From NCBI RefSeq assembly GCF_035610345.1, contig NZ_CP141214.1, positions 124,001 through 188,000 on the forward strand: a stretch of DNA of 64,000 nucleotides, written 5' to 3'. The notes under the pieces are model-generated. The model saw only the letters and a program-made list of their open reading frames with translations, was not told where the DNA came from and made no database searches. Source of the stretch: Sinorhizobium meliloti (GTDB taxonomy: Bacteria; Pseudomonadota; Alphaproteobacteria; Rhizobiales; Rhizobiaceae). The position numbers were made by a program, and so were the translations under genes. Shown in pieces: positions 10,368 to 20,000 of the stretch. Each line of letters opens with the position of its first letter. Positions within the stretch are counted from its first letter, which is position 1.

Positions 10368-10676
10368 TCAGTCCCGGTTGGGGCGCGACCAGATCAGTTG
10401 GTAGCCGTCCTCGCCTTCGACTTCGGTGAGGGTTGCGTAGATCGGCGCGGGGAAGCTCGGGTCGTCTAGCTTGACCGAGAAGTAGTCGCGGTCCTGCTCG
10501 GACCGCTTCTGCCAAGCTGCACCGAGCTCGACGTTGCCGGCGTAGATGCGGAAGTGCGGGCCTTTGTCGGAGGGGTTTTCGATGCGGGCGATGCGAGCCT
10601 TGACGTTGAGGGCGAGCGTGCGGATCGAGCCGTTGAAGCCGCTTTCGGTGGAGTTGAAGGTGCCGATGGTTGCCAT
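10368..10676 (-). CDS. DUF736 family protein
   Basis: The 102-residue product belongs to the DUF736 family, common on rhizobial plasmids and integrative elements close to transfer genes; its function is not known. It starts [18 protein letters not shown], contains [24 protein letters not shown] and [13 protein letters not shown], and ends [11 protein letters not shown]. All of these are family hallmarks. ATG at 10676 has AAGGAA 7 nt upstream. It stands alone on the minus strand and ends in a strong hairpin. The association with tra genes suggests a maintenance or antirestriction-like accessory role, but this is inference. Confidence 0.88.
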   Translation of the reverse strand: MATIGTFNSTESGFNGSIRTLALNVKARIARIENPSDKGPHFRIYAGNVELGAAWQKRSEQDRDYFSVKLDDPSFPAPIYATLTEVEGEDGYQLIWSRPNRD

Positions 10677-11130
10677 TGTGGTGTTCCTTTCGTTGGTTTC
10701 GGACCGCGCCCTTCGCGGCCTCGATGGCTGTCACAAGGATCGGGGACGATTGGGCCGCACCTGACAAGGCCGGAATGGAATGGAGGACGGCCGGGAGAAA
10801 CTTTGTTGTTTCGGGAGGAATGAGCGCCTGAGCGCTCAGGGGAAGAAAGTTTTGTATGGCCGTTGCGGGAAGACGATCGAGGCGAAGCCGCTCTCCGATC
10901 AGACATGCCTCATCGAGCCCGAGGAGGACGTGGCCAATGCCGACGGATCAGAGGAACGCGGTGATGGCAACGTGCCACGGACTCGGCCAAGCGGGACATA
11001 GCATGTGGTCAAACCGTTGCTCTATTCCTATGTCCGGGCGCTGGTTCGGTGGCGACGGACCTGCCGGCTGGAGTTGCCTTCAACAATCAACCCGGTCTCG
11101 AGTGCTCGCGATTCGTCGCCTGGAGGATTC
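10677..11130. other. Gap without a recognised gene
   Basis: This 450-base stretch has open frames (for example 10780-11001 on the plus strand) but none resembles a known protein or has a convincing ribosome site. The DUF736 promoter should lie at its left end. Confidence 0.35.
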
Positions 11131-11307
11131 ATGCGTCAGCAGACAAAGCCGTTTACCGTAGAAATCAAGCACTCCCGAAAGCTCAAACCGACTGACCGCA
11201 AAACCTCGATCTGGGGCAAGCTGGACCTAACGCCAGATCAGGGCACGCTCACGGATAGAGAGCAGAGAGAGGTGTCGGCCGTTGGCGGCGACAACGACCG
11301 ACTCTAA
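11131..11307 (+). CDS. Small basic unknown protein, 58 residues
   Basis: ATG at 11131 follows GGAGG (11122-11126) with a 4-nt spacer, which is a good ribosome site. The product begins MRQQTKPFTVEIKHSRKLK and continues with a TSIWGKLDL segment. From memory this pattern (KPF-VEIK-SR-K...SIWG) recurs in small rhizobial plasmid proteins, sometimes labelled SyrB-like regulators, but I cannot confirm the name. The gene is followed by the convergent pepT. It may be a complete small protein or the N-terminal remnant of a longer one. Confidence 0.5.
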   Translation: MRQQTKPFTVEIKHSRKLKPTDRKTSIWGKLDLTPDQGTLTDREQREVSAVGGDNDRL

Positions 11308-11331
11308 GATTTAGGCCGCGACTTTCTCATC

Positions 11332-12567
11332 TCAGCTACTCGCCGACAGTTGGCAAATCTTGAACGCAACTTCCAACGACTTTTCGAAGGCTGGTATCGG
11401 CAGAAATTCGTAGCGCGAATGGAAGTTGTAGGCGCCGGTGAAGAAGTTCGGTGTCGGTATTCCTCTGGCCGAGAGGACCGCGCCGTCGGTGCCGCCGCGC
11501 ATCGGGATCACCTTCTTCTCGATCCCGAGTTTTTCCATTGCCTTAAATAGCAGAGCGACGGCACGATCGTCACGAGCGAGGCTCGTGGAGATGTTTCGAT
11601 AGGTGTCGGTGACCTGATACCGGACATTCCCGGGAGGATAGCGCGATCTCATTGCTTCCGCCGCCTCGGCGATCCGACGTTTGCGCCGATTGAAGCCATC
11701 GGTATCGAAATCCCGGATCAATGCGGTCAATATTGCCTCGCTGTCGTTGGCGATGAGGTCCTTGAACCAGAAAAATCCCTGGCGTCCTTCGGTGGATTCA
11801 GGCGTCTCCTCGCGGTGGAAGTGGGAGATGAAGTCCATCGCCATCAGCAGCGGATTGACGAGCGTTCCCTTCGCGGACATCGGGTGCGCACTGACGCCGG
11901 TGAGGACGATCTCGCAGGATGCGGCGTTGAATGTCTCCAGGACCACCTCGCCAAGTTCGCAGCAGTCGATCGTGTAAGCAAAATCACAAGGGAAGCGGGA
12001 GAGGTCCATCGCCTTGGCGCCGCGCATTCCGATTTCCTCGTCCGGGACGAAGGCGACAAAGATATCGCCGTGGCCAACCTGCTGATCAAGCCGGGCAAGC
12101 AGCGTCATGATGACGGCGATGGCGGCCTTGTTGTCCGCGCCGAGGACACTGGTGCCGTCACCAGTGATGATGTCATTCCCCTCCCACCCAAGAACTTCCG
12201 GATGTTCGGCGACCCTGAGCCAGATGTCTTCCTGGCGATTGAGGCAAAGGTCTTTGCCTTCGAAGCGGAGGATTTGCGGGCGGACGAAGGGCGAGAGGCC
12301 GACATCGACGGTGTCGAGATGCGCGATGAAGCCGATCGGTGGGACCTCAGGCCTGTTGCCACGTTTGACTCCCGTCACGATGGCATGCTCGTCGACCAGC
12401 ACGTCGTTCAGCCCAATTGCGCGCATCTCGTCGGCGAGCAGGGCAGCGAGTGCTGCTTGTCCGGGCGAGGACGGCAAGGATTGGGAGCGGCCGTTGCTTT
12501 GACTCTCGATCGCGGAATAGCGAAAAAAGCGGCTGATGAGTTCTTCCCTAACTTCCATGTTGTCCAT
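11332..12567 (-). CDS. pepT: Peptidase T (tripeptide aminopeptidase)
   Basis: Peptidase T is a cytoplasmic zinc aminopeptidase of the M20B family that removes the N-terminal residue of tripeptides. The 411-residue length is normal. Metal and catalytic residues are visible: His/Asp in GFIAHLDTVDV, Asp in VLGADNKAAIAV, Glu-Glu in FVPDEEIGMRG and the late His in YNFHSRYEFLP. The usual VDGGELGE segment reads IDCCELGEV, an unusual pair of cysteines. MEVREE at 12558 is an alternative start with a better-spaced GAGG. The gene is the last of a minus-strand series that begins with a peptide ABC transporter, so imported peptides would be hydrolysed here. Confidence 0.92.
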   Translation of the reverse strand: MDNMEVREELISRFFRYSAIESQSNGRSQSLPSSPGQAALAALLADEMRAIGLNDVLVDEHAIVTGVKRGNRPEVPPIGFIAHLDTVDVGLSPFVRPQILRFEGKDLCLNRQEDIWLRVAEHPEVLGWEGNDIITGDGTSVLGADNKAAIAVIMTLLARLDQQVGHGDIFVAFVPDEEIGMRGAKAMDLSRFPCDFAYTIDCCELGEVVLETFNAASCEIVLTGVSAHPMSAKGTLVNPLLMAMDFISHFHREETPESTEGRQGFFWFKDLIANDSEAILTALIRDFDTDGFNRRKRRIAEAAEAMRSRYPPGNVRYQVTDTYRNISTSLARDDRAVALLFKAMEKLGIEKKVIPMRGGTDGAVLSARGIPTPNFFTGAYNFHSRYEFLPIPAFEKSLEVAFKICQLSASS

Positions 12568-12699
12568 CCTCGTCCTGAAGAGATTCCCGCTCTTGTCGTC
12601 GGCGTTTTTTGGCTGAGATGGGTCGGCCCGCTCCGCTGCCCGCTGTCGTGGTGGACTGCGGAGTTAACCAGCAAGCCCTTTGGTACGGCGCTCTACAGG

Positions 12700-13935
12700 C
12701 TAAAACCTGATGACACCGACCCCGCCGGAAATCTCGACGTCGACGCCGAATCTCGTCGATTGTTCGGAAAATCGGCGCAATATCCGTTCGGCGCTTTCGC
12801 CTGCTGCTAGATGCGGCGCCAGGCGATGCTCCAGCACCCCATCAGCCAGCGCTTCATCGCCTCCGATGATGACGGGGTGAAGCGTGATCTCGATTAGGCC
12901 GTTATCATCGCCGAACGAGCAAAGGCCGATGACGCTCTCCCAGACTTCGGGTGCCGTCCAGGTCGACTTCTCGGAACGCACGTGGAAAATGAAATTCCCG
13001 AGGCTGTAGAAGATCGGCCGGCCCCGGTAGATCTCCATCGGCTGGAGGACGGGCGCACCGTGGCTCACGAACATATGAGCACCCGCATCGATGCATCGTT
13101 TGGCAACGCCACTCACCCAGTCGGGAACCTGATACCAGTCGGACGCCCAATGGTGATGGTGGAGATAGGCGATCACCAGAGATCCGTCCGCGGCCGTAGC
13201 CGCGATCGCGGCGAGATTCCTGGCGAGATCGGCCTCATCGATCTTGACGCTGCGTCCGAACCTTTTCGATCGCGTGAAGACCGCACGCGAGATGCCGATT
13301 TCGGATTCCGGGGCGAGGCGCGGCGGATCGTCCGGCTGACTGTCGTTGGTGAGATCGATAGCGGTGTACCCAACCTTGTCGCGGATAGCCCGGATTTGAT
13401 CGAACGCGGTCTCGTCGACCTCGATGACCTGGGACAGCCGAAGCCGATTGACCCCCGGGCGTCCTGGGCGATTGTCCTCGGCGTCGGCCGCGTACATGAA
13501 ATTCGGACCGGGGCCGCCATCCATCGCCACGATCGCGACGCGCCGTCCACCGATCATTCCGGTGCCTGCCCGTGAGGCTTGCGCGTGGTCACGGCCGAGG
13601 CCGGCATGGAGGAAGGCTCGCTTCTCCACCTCCTCGAGCGTCGAGAGCACGCCGGATGGGCCGAGGTCGAACGCATGGTTGTTCGAAAGGGAAAGCGCGC
13701 GAAACCCGACCGCACGAAGGCTGTCGAGAACGGCTGGATCGCTGCAGCCGAAGAAGGATCCCTTAAGGGGCCACCCGCCGTGGCTCCCAAGGATGGTCCC
13801 TTCGAAGTTGGTGAACGCGAGATCCGCCTTACGAAGGAGAGACTGAACCTCACGGAAGGCCGGGGCAGGGATGTCGCGGATGTCGTGCTTGATGAGCGAT
13901 TGGCCAGTCACGGCCAATGTGAACCTGTGATTCAT
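12700..13935 (-). CDS. CapA/PgsA-type metallophosphatase-fold protein
   Basis: The 411-residue product belongs to the CapA family (PF09587), named for poly-gamma-glutamate capsule synthesis but also found in peptide and opine operons. Visible features are LTVTGQSLIKHD-like start, FTNFEGTILGS, LSLSNNHAFDLG, YLHHHHWASDWYQVP, MFVSHGAPVLQPMEIY and FYSLGNFIFH; these Asn/His/Glu motifs form the dinuclear metal site of the calcineurin-like fold. The start ATG at 13935 has GAGGGTG upstream. No signal peptide is seen. It lies between the ABC ATPase (88 nt) and pepT (132 nt), so a role in handling an imported gamma-linked or unusual peptide is plausible but unproven. Confidence 0.82.
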   Translation of the reverse strand: MNHRFTLAVTGQSLIKHDIRDIPAPAFREVQSLLRKADLAFTNFEGTILGSHGGWPLKGSFFGCSDPAVLDSLRAVGFRALSLSNNHAFDLGPSGVLSTLEEVEKRAFLHAGLGRDHAQASRAGTGMIGGRRVAIVAMDGGPGPNFMYAADAEDNRPGRPGVNRLRLSQVIEVDETAFDQIRAIRDKVGYTAIDLTNDSQPDDPPRLAPESEIGISRAVFTRSKRFGRSVKIDEADLARNLAAIAATAADGSLVIAYLHHHHWASDWYQVPDWVSGVAKRCIDAGAHMFVSHGAPVLQPMEIYRGRPIFYSLGNFIFHVRSEKSTWTAPEVWESVIGLCSFGDDNGLIEITLHPVIIGGDEALADGVLEHRLAPHLAAGESAERILRRFSEQSTRFGVDVEISGGVGVIRF

Positions 13936-14023
13936 GGAGTCACCCTCTATGGCGATACGTGCCACGCGTTTCGAGAAATTGGTGGTTCGGAGCCGGGCCC
14001 ATTCGTTGAGACGCCGGCACAGC

Positions 14024-15697
14024 TCAGCATCTGAAGCGGTGCGGTCGGGCGTTGATTAGCGTGCGCGTGTAGGGATTGTCGGATCGTGAGAAGATGAAAT
14101 CGGATGGTCCAAAATCCTCGACCCGGCCGTCCTTGAAGATGTAGACCGAACTGCACATCTCCTGGACGATGGCGAGGTCGTGGGAGATGAAGATCATCGT
14201 CATCTCCCGCTCGGCGATGGTGTCCTTCAGAAGTTGGATGATCTCGGCCTGCACCGATACGTCGAGTGCCGATGTCGGTTCGTCCGCGACGATGATCTCA
14301 GGCGCCGCGAGCAGGGCCCGCGCGATGCAGACGCGCTGCCTCTGACCGCCGGAGAGCTGGTGCGGATAGCGGGCGAGCAGGCTGCGAGCGAGCCCCAACC
14401 GATCCATCATCGCCGCCGCGTCCGTCGGTTCTTCCCCGGCGGCGAGCTTCGCGCCGAAGCGGATGCTTTCGTCGAGCGTCTCGGCGATGGTCATGCGGGG
14501 GTTCAAGGATGCGGAAGGATCCTGGAAGATCATCTGCACCCGGCCGAGGAGGCCGTTGCGACGACCGCCTCTGGAAACGTCGAATTCGCTGGCACCGATC
14601 CGGATCCTGCCCGCAAGCGCCGTATCAAGGCCGGCGATGATACGGCCGAAGGTCGTCTTGCCGCTTCCGCTCTCGCCGACAACGCCGGTGATCGTGCCGC
14701 GTGGCAGTTGGAGGCCGACGTCATGCAAGCCGAACTTTGGCTTGCTTCGGCCAAAGCCCCACGCAAAACCCTGCTGCGCGAATTGTTTCGACACGCCGTC
14801 GGCGACGAGAAACATCGGCGCCTTGTCGTCTCCGATCGAGGAAACACTTCGGCCGCATCCGTCGTCCGCGCTGGTTGCCCAAGCGGTGACCCGGAGCCTC
14901 GGAACGGCGGCGAGCAGTTTGCGTGTGTACTCGTGGCTGGGCTGATCGAGAATGGTGGGCGTGCGGTCCGCTTCCACCACCTGTCCTTTGCGCATCACCA
15001 GGACCCGGTCGGTGATCTCGGAGATCACGCCCATGTCGTGAGTTACGAGGATGATGGAAACGCCCGTTTCGTCTACAAAGTTTCGAAGTAGTCCGAGGAT
15101 CTGCTTCTGAACGGTCGCATCGAGCGCCGAGGTCGGCTCGTCGGCGATGATGATGTCGGGAGAGCCGGCAAGAGCAATCGCTATGACGATGCGCTGCCTT
15201 TGTCCTCCGGAGAACTGGTGCGGGTAGTTGCGGTATCGTCGCTCCGGCTCCGGAATTCCGACACGGGCAAGGAGATCGAGGGTGCGGGCCCGCGCCTCAC
15301 GCCTGGAAAGTGAGCCATCGACCACAAGGCAGGTTTCCTCCACCTGGGCACCGATGCTCATCAGCGGATCGAGGGAGGCGGTGTGGTCTTGGAAGATCGC
15401 TGATATCCGACGCCCTCGAAGCGCCTCGCGCTCATCGGGCGTCATGGTGTGGATCGCCTGACCATTGAACTCGATCGTCCCGGACGTCTGCTGGAGCTCG
15501 GGCGAAAGCAGGCCGAGCACGGCATTGCCGAGCGTCGACTTTCCGGCTCCCGACTCGCCGATGATGCCGAGGATCTCGCCGTGTCCGAGTTCCAAACTCA
15601 CGTCAGAGAGGATTGTCGTCAAGCCGTCACCCGAAGCGTGGCGAAGGCCAAGGTTCTCAACCCGCAACAGGGGTGTCGTCACGTGTTCCACTGTCAT
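14024..15697 (-). CDS. Peptide ABC transporter, double ATP-binding protein
   Basis: This 557-residue protein fuses two Opp/Dpp-type ATPases (DppD-DppF order). Domain 1 has Walker A GESGAGKST, signature FSGGQRQR and Walker B IIIADEPTSALD. Domain 2 starts near residue 290 and has GESGSGKTT, LSGGQRQR and IIVADEPTSALD. Both domains look catalytically intact. The start overlaps the permease stop as ATGA at 15694-15697. It energises the importer encoded by the three upstream genes. Confidence 0.93.
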   Translation of the reverse strand: MTVEHVTTPLLRVENLGLRHASGDGLTTILSDVSLELGHGEILGIIGESGAGKSTLGNAVLGLLSPELQQTSGTIEFNGQAIHTMTPDEREALRGRRISAIFQDHTASLDPLMSIGAQVEETCLVVDGSLSRREARARTLDLLARVGIPEPERRYRNYPHQFSGGQRQRIVIAIALAGSPDIIIADEPTSALDATVQKQILGLLRNFVDETGVSIILVTHDMGVISEITDRVLVMRKGQVVEADRTPTILDQPSHEYTRKLLAAVPRLRVTAWATSADDGCGRSVSSIGDDKAPMFLVADGVSKQFAQQGFAWGFGRSKPKFGLHDVGLQLPRGTITGVVGESGSGKTTFGRIIAGLDTALAGRIRIGASEFDVSRGGRRNGLLGRVQMIFQDPSASLNPRMTIAETLDESIRFGAKLAAGEEPTDAAAMMDRLGLARSLLARYPHQLSGGQRQRVCIARALLAAPEIIVADEPTSALDVSVQAEIIQLLKDTIAEREMTMIFISHDLAIVQEMCSSVYIFKDGRVEDFGPSDFIFSRSDNPYTRTLINARPHRFRC

Positions 15698-16569
15698 AGC
15701 GAATGGTTCCTTGGATCGAGGCTGCGTCGAACGTCTTCACCGACGAGATTGATGCTTGCGATCAGACCGAAGAGGGCGAGCCCCGGGAACAGGCTGATCC
15801 AGTATTGACCGGTGAGAAGATACTGGAACCCGTTTGCGACCGCGGAGCCGAGCGAGGGCTTGTCGATCGGAACGCCCAAACCCAGGAAGGAGAGGGTCGC
15901 CTCGAGTGCGACGGCATGGCCGACCTCGATCGGGATCAAGGTAACGGCCGGCGCGATGCTGTTCGGAAGCAAGTGGCGGAAGATGATCCGCGACGTCGGC
16001 AGCCGCATCAATCGGGTCGCATCCATGTAGGGTTTGTTCGCCTCGCTCAAGGCAACGCCGCGCGCGATCCGCGCATAGGTCGCCCATTGCGCAATGATCA
16101 ACGCCAGAATGATCCGGTCCACGCCCGGGCCGAGCGTGACGATGGCGATGAGCGCGATCAGGATCGTCGGCAGGCTGAGCTGCAGGTCGACGAGCCGCAT
16201 GATCGCGACATCGACCCACTTGCCGAAATATGCGGCGCTGACACCGGCCGTCAGCCCGACCAGCGCGGCGATCGCCGCGCTGGTGATCGACACCACCAAG
16301 CTGATGCGCAGGCCATAGAGAATGGTACTGACGATGTCGCGGCCGAGCCCGTCCGTCCCGAGCAGGTATAGATAGCCGCCGCTACCGAGCGTGCCCGGCG
16401 GCGTAGATGCCTCCCATCCGTAGATCTGCAACGGATCGTAGGGATTTTGTGGTGCGATTGCCGGTGCCGCGATAGCAAGCAAAATGTAGCTCGCAAGCAG
16501 CACCTTGGACGCGGTCAGGACCGGTCCATGCGGACGCTTTCGGAGCGCCCTCAAAATTTGAGCTTTCAT
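15694..16569 (-). CDS. Peptide ABC transporter permease (DppC-like)
   Basis: The 291-residue product is an inner-membrane permease of the Opp/Dpp family. It has an N-terminal membrane segment, the family box GTDGLGRDIVSTILYGLRIS, several hydrophobic helices and the cytoplasmic EAA loop (EANKPYMDATRLMRLP followed by HLLPN). The ATG at 16569 has AAGGTG upstream. It pairs with the neighbouring DppB-like permease 13 nt away. Confidence 0.93.
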   Translation of the reverse strand: MKAQILRALRKRPHGPVLTASKVLLASYILLAIAAPAIAPQNPYDPLQIYGWEASTPPGTLGSGGYLYLLGTDGLGRDIVSTILYGLRISLVVSITSAAIAALVGLTAGVSAAYFGKWVDVAIMRLVDLQLSLPTILIALIAIVTLGPGVDRIILALIIAQWATYARIARGVALSEANKPYMDATRLMRLPTSRIIFRHLLPNSIAPAVTLIPIEVGHAVALEATLSFLGLGVPIDKPSLGSAVANGFQYLLTGQYWISLFPGLALFGLIASINLVGEDVRRSLDPRNHSL

Positions 16570-16582
16570 GAGGGGTCACCTT

Positions 16583-17560
16583 TCACGAAGATAGGCGCAC
16601 GCGCGGATCGAGCACGGCATAGAAGAGGTCGACCAGGGCATTCAGCGTGACGAACGCGACCGAGATGAAGGTCAGTGTTGCCATCACCACCGGGCGGTCG
16701 AGGAGCTGAATGGAGTCGATCAAGAGCTTGCCGACGCCAGGCCACGAGAAGATCGACTCCACCACCACGGCAAAGGCGAGCATGCCGCCGAACTGCAGGC
16801 CGATAATCGTAACAATCGGCACGCTGATGTTCGGGAGGGTGTGCCGGAACAGAATTCTCTGCGGGGAAAGCCCTTTGGCGCGGCAAAACCGAGTATAGTC
16901 CAGGCTTTCGACTTCAATCGTTCCCGATCGTGAAAGACGGGCGATGAGCGCGATGTTCGGTATCGCCAGCGCCAATGCGGGAAGCACGAGGTGCCACAGT
17001 CCGTCGCCGGTGAAGACACTCCATTCCTGCCCCAGGAAACTTGCGGTCGAGCCTCTGCCACCGGATGGGAACCAGCCTGTCAGGATGGCGCCGACGAGGA
17101 TCAGCATCATCGCCAGCCAGAAGGAGGGGATGCTCAGCGCCGACACGCTCGCCTTGAGCACGGCCCGATCAAACAGGGTTCCGCTCCGTCGGCCGGCAAC
17201 GAGGCCGAGCCCCGTTCCAAGCGGTGCCGCTATAAGCATGGCGACAGACGCGAGTTCCAGCGTCGCCGGCAACTTGCTCATCACCAGCTCGAAGGCCGGC
17301 AGATGATAGATGTAGGAGGTGCCGAAGTTTCCGCTGACCACATTGTCGATAAAGACGAGATATTGCCTCCAAATCGGTTGATCCAGTCCGAGCGCGATTG
17401 TCGCCTGCCTGATATCTTCTGGCGTGGCGGTTTCGATGTTGACCACGTTGAAGACCGGATTGCCGACGCTGTGGATGCCGATAAATCCGATCAACGACAT
17501 GACGATGAGGAGCAGGAAGGCTTGCGACAGCCTTCCCAATGCAACTGAAATCATGCCCAT
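16583..17560 (-). CDS. Peptide ABC transporter permease (DppB-like)
   Basis: The 325-residue product is the other permease half. It starts with a hydrophobic helix (LLLIVMSLIGFIGIHSVG), contains the DppB-typical segment LGLDQPIWRQYLVFI and the EAA loop (SLDYTRFCRAKGLSPQRILF), and ends VLDPRVRLSS. The start is preceded by GGAG in the end of the binding-protein gene. It is co-transcribed with the binding protein 6 nt upstream. Confidence 0.93.
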   Translation of the reverse strand: MGMISVALGRLSQAFLLLIVMSLIGFIGIHSVGNPVFNVVNIETATPEDIRQATIALGLDQPIWRQYLVFIDNVVSGNFGTSYIYHLPAFELVMSKLPATLELASVAMLIAAPLGTGLGLVAGRRSGTLFDRAVLKASVSALSIPSFWLAMMLILVGAILTGWFPSGGRGSTASFLGQEWSVFTGDGLWHLVLPALALAIPNIALIARLSRSGTIEVESLDYTRFCRAKGLSPQRILFRHTLPNISVPIVTIIGLQFGGMLAFAVVVESIFSWPGVGKLLIDSIQLLDRPVVMATLTFISVAFVTLNALVDLFYAVLDPRVRLSS

Positions 17561-17566
17561 GATCGC

Positions 17567-19168
17567 TTACTCCACTGCCGCAAGCGTCTGCATCGCGGTC
17601 GTCCAGCCGCGGGGATGCATCACATAGGAGCCGACCCGTGGGCCGTAACCGACGATGTGATGGAAATGGTAGAGCGGTATGATCGGCTGGTCGGCCATAA
17701 CGAGTTCCGTGGCTTGCGCCAGCGCTTGGTACCGCTCCGGCCCCACCTCAATGCTCTCCGCCTTTGCGAGCATCGCGTCGAAGGCATCGTTTTGATAGTT
17801 CCCGAAGTTCAGGGCACCGGTTCCGCGCTCGCGGTTCGGGGATGCCAGCAGGGTATGGAGGATGACATCGACCGCCTCGCCGGACGTGCCGCCGTACCAG
17901 ACGGCGTAGTCGCCGGCGGCACGTTTGGTATTGAAGACCGAGAACGGAGCGGCTGATGGCTGGGCGTTTACGCCGATGCGGGCCCAGCTTTGGGCGATTG
18001 CTTGAAGGCTCTCGGCGTCACCGGGGTAGCGTCCGGCGGGCCCTGCAAGAACGAGGTTGAAGCCGTTCGGAAGGCCTGCTTTCGCAAGAAGGGATTTTGC
18101 CTCGTCATAGTTGGGCGTCCCTGGCACCAAATTTGCCGAGGTGCCCGGCAGGCCATTCGGAAAGACCTGAGCCGCAGCCGTGCCATAGCCCGCGAGGATC
18201 TTGTCGACCAAAATGCCCCGATCCGTCGCCATCGCAAGCGCAAGGCGAACCAGAGGGTTCTTGAATGGATTGTCGATTGGTTCGCCCGATTTGCCAGTCA
18301 CGCCCGGAAGTATCTCTCGCGATACGTCGAATTGCACAAAGTTGACGCGCGCGGCACCCACGCTTGCAATCTTGGCGCCGCGCTCCTTCAACGAGGCGAC
18401 GTCGCGTGCCGGAATGGCATCCGCCACATCAATCTCACCTGTGCTGAGCGCCGCAACTCGGGCGGCCGGGCTCTCGATGACCCGGAACATCACATCGCGC
18501 CAGGCGGGCTTGCCGCCCCAATAGTCGTCGTTCCGAACAAGTCTCAGGCTCTCGCCGGAACGCCAGCTCTCGAACCGGTAGGGCCCGGTACCGACGGGAG
18601 AGTGGCCGGCGTTGAGATCCTCCGTTGTCTCGAACCCCTCAGAGGGTCGGTTCATCACAAAAATGGAGGAGAAGAAGAGTGGCAGATTGGGGACGGGGCC
18701 ATTGGTCTCGATGAGGACGGTGAGGGAATCGGAGGCCGAGGCCGACTTGATGCCGCTCACATAGGACCGAAAGCCGCCGCTTGGCGGTTTGAGGAAATCG
18801 CGGATGCGCTCGATCGTGTATACGACGTCGTCCGCCGTGAAGTCTGAACCGTCATGAAAGTGGACGTTATCGCGGAGCTTGAACTCCCATTGCGTGTCGG
18901 ACAGTGGCCGCCAGGAGGTGGCAAGGCCAGGTTTCAGCTCGAGATTCTCGTCCTGATAGACCAGCCGCTCGTAGATGTGAGAGAGCAGCGAGGTGTTCTC
19001 GTTGAGATTGGCATAGTGCGGATCGAGCGTCATCAGCTTGTAGGACGTGGCGATCCGAAGCTCCCCGGTTTCCTGTGCCTGCGCCGACGTCGACGGAGCA
19101 CTCCCGAGCAAGATTGAGATCAGAAGCGCGGAAAGCAGGCGTGGATGAAATTGGCTTCCCAGTTTCAT
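17567..19168 (-). CDS. Peptide ABC transporter substrate-binding protein (SBP_bac_5)
   Basis: The 533-residue product is a periplasmic family 5 binding protein (dipeptide/oligopeptide/nickel type). It has a signal peptide (residues about 1-31, hydrophobic LLSALLISILLGSA, then SAQAQE). The family pattern follows: LMTLDPHYANLNENTS, WRPLSDTQWEFKLRDNVHFHDG and FTADDVVYTIERI. AAGGAA lies 6 nt before the ATG. It is the first gene of the minus-strand operon to pepT, and its promoter should lie at 19170-19300. The substrate cannot be read from sequence, but the downstream PepT and CapA point to small peptides. Confidence 0.93.
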   Translation of the reverse strand: MKLGSQFHPRLLSALLISILLGSAPSTSAQAQETGELRIATSYKLMTLDPHYANLNENTSLLSHIYERLVYQDENLELKPGLATSWRPLSDTQWEFKLRDNVHFHDGSDFTADDVVYTIERIRDFLKPPSGGFRSYVSGIKSASASDSLTVLIETNGPVPNLPLFFSSIFVMNRPSEGFETTEDLNAGHSPVGTGPYRFESWRSGESLRLVRNDDYWGGKPAWRDVMFRVIESPAARVAALSTGEIDVADAIPARDVASLKERGAKIASVGAARVNFVQFDVSREILPGVTGKSGEPIDNPFKNPLVRLALAMATDRGILVDKILAGYGTAAAQVFPNGLPGTSANLVPGTPNYDEAKSLLAKAGLPNGFNLVLAGPAGRYPGDAESLQAIAQSWARIGVNAQPSAAPFSVFNTKRAAGDYAVWYGGTSGEAVDVILHTLLASPNRERGTGALNFGNYQNDAFDAMLAKAESIEVGPERYQALAQATELVMADQPIIPLYHFHHIVGYGPRVGSYVMHPRGWTTAMQTLAAVE

Positions 19169-19304
19169 TTGAAGTTCCTTGTTTTTCGTTTTTGGAAGAG
19201 TCGGAATGCCGCGTTGGGGCAGGCTCTAACGCGTGATTTCCAGGGCGAAATGCTCGCAAAGAGCGCGGTGCGAATGTCTTGTTAGCTCGCCCGCGAGCCC
19301 GGGA

Positions 19305-19874
19305 TCACGCGCGTGGTTGGACCATCCCCGGAGACTCGGGTTGGAATTCGGGCGCGGACAGGCGATTACGTGCGCTCGCAACAGAGGCGATATCGATCTT
19401 CAGGAGGTCGGCAATGACGGAGCGGATTTGCGGCCAGGGATCTTCTTCGCTTGTGGGGGAGGGTTGCCACTTGGTGATGGCAGCGTGGAGCTTTGCCGTT
19501 GCCCCCGTAATCGATTGCGCCGGTGTTCTCCACAGGGCTTCCGCCGCCTCGTCCTCCGCAACGGATGCACGATCTTCAGCTTCGAGGGCATCGTCGTAGG
19601 CTCGCGAACCTGCGGCTTGCTCAAGCGGCGGCAAAACAGCCGAAAAGAGCGCTCTTTCGAGCTGCTGCTGGCGCAAACTCGATTCGCTCAAATGCTGCCA
19701 AGCGCTGCACCATTGTTGCCAAACCGCTAGCGCGGGATCGTCGTTGCACCGATCCGAAGGCAGGGCCTTCGTCGTGGCAAAGTCGGGAATTGTGGGTAAC
19801 GAGGCGGCTACGAAGGAAAGAATTTCTCCCCGGGTGACCGTAGACAAAGTTCTGCTATTGTCGGAATCAGCCAT
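19305..19874 (-). CDS. Unknown protein, about 189 residues
   Basis: I do not recognise the family. From ATG at 19874 (GGGAG 9 nt upstream) the protein is hydrophilic and helical, with a central Ala/Glu-rich segment (YDDALEAEDRASVAEDEAAEALW) that could be coiled coil, and several Trp residues (AVWQQWCSAWQHL). There is no membrane segment and no signal peptide. It is divergent from the XRE regulator at 20001. Similar Trp-rich anonymous proteins occur beside small XRE genes in rhizobial accessory regions, from memory. An upstream start at 19937 is possible but has no good ribosome site. Confidence 0.6.
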   Translation of the reverse strand: MADSDNSRTLSTVTRGEILSFVAASLPTIPDFATTKALPSDRCNDDPALAVWQQWCSAWQHLSESSLRQQQLERALFSAVLPPLEQAAGSRAYDDALEAEDRASVAEDEAAEALWRTPAQSITGATAKLHAAITKWQPSPTSEEDPWPQIRSVIADLLKIDIASVASARNRLSAPEFQPESPGMVQPRA

Positions 19875-20000
19875 GATCCGAGCTCCCGTAAGCTTGGTTG
19901 TGGTCAGGCTGTGTTCGGTGTTGCGAGCACCGAGCACGGCCGAGTTGAAACTTTAAGTGCCACATGAACGAAAAAAGTTCAACCGGGAATACCGAAATTT

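Noticed and set aside
9946..10767. 273-codon minus-strand frame
   Set aside because: It overlaps the clear DUF736 gene in another frame and has no protein-like composition.
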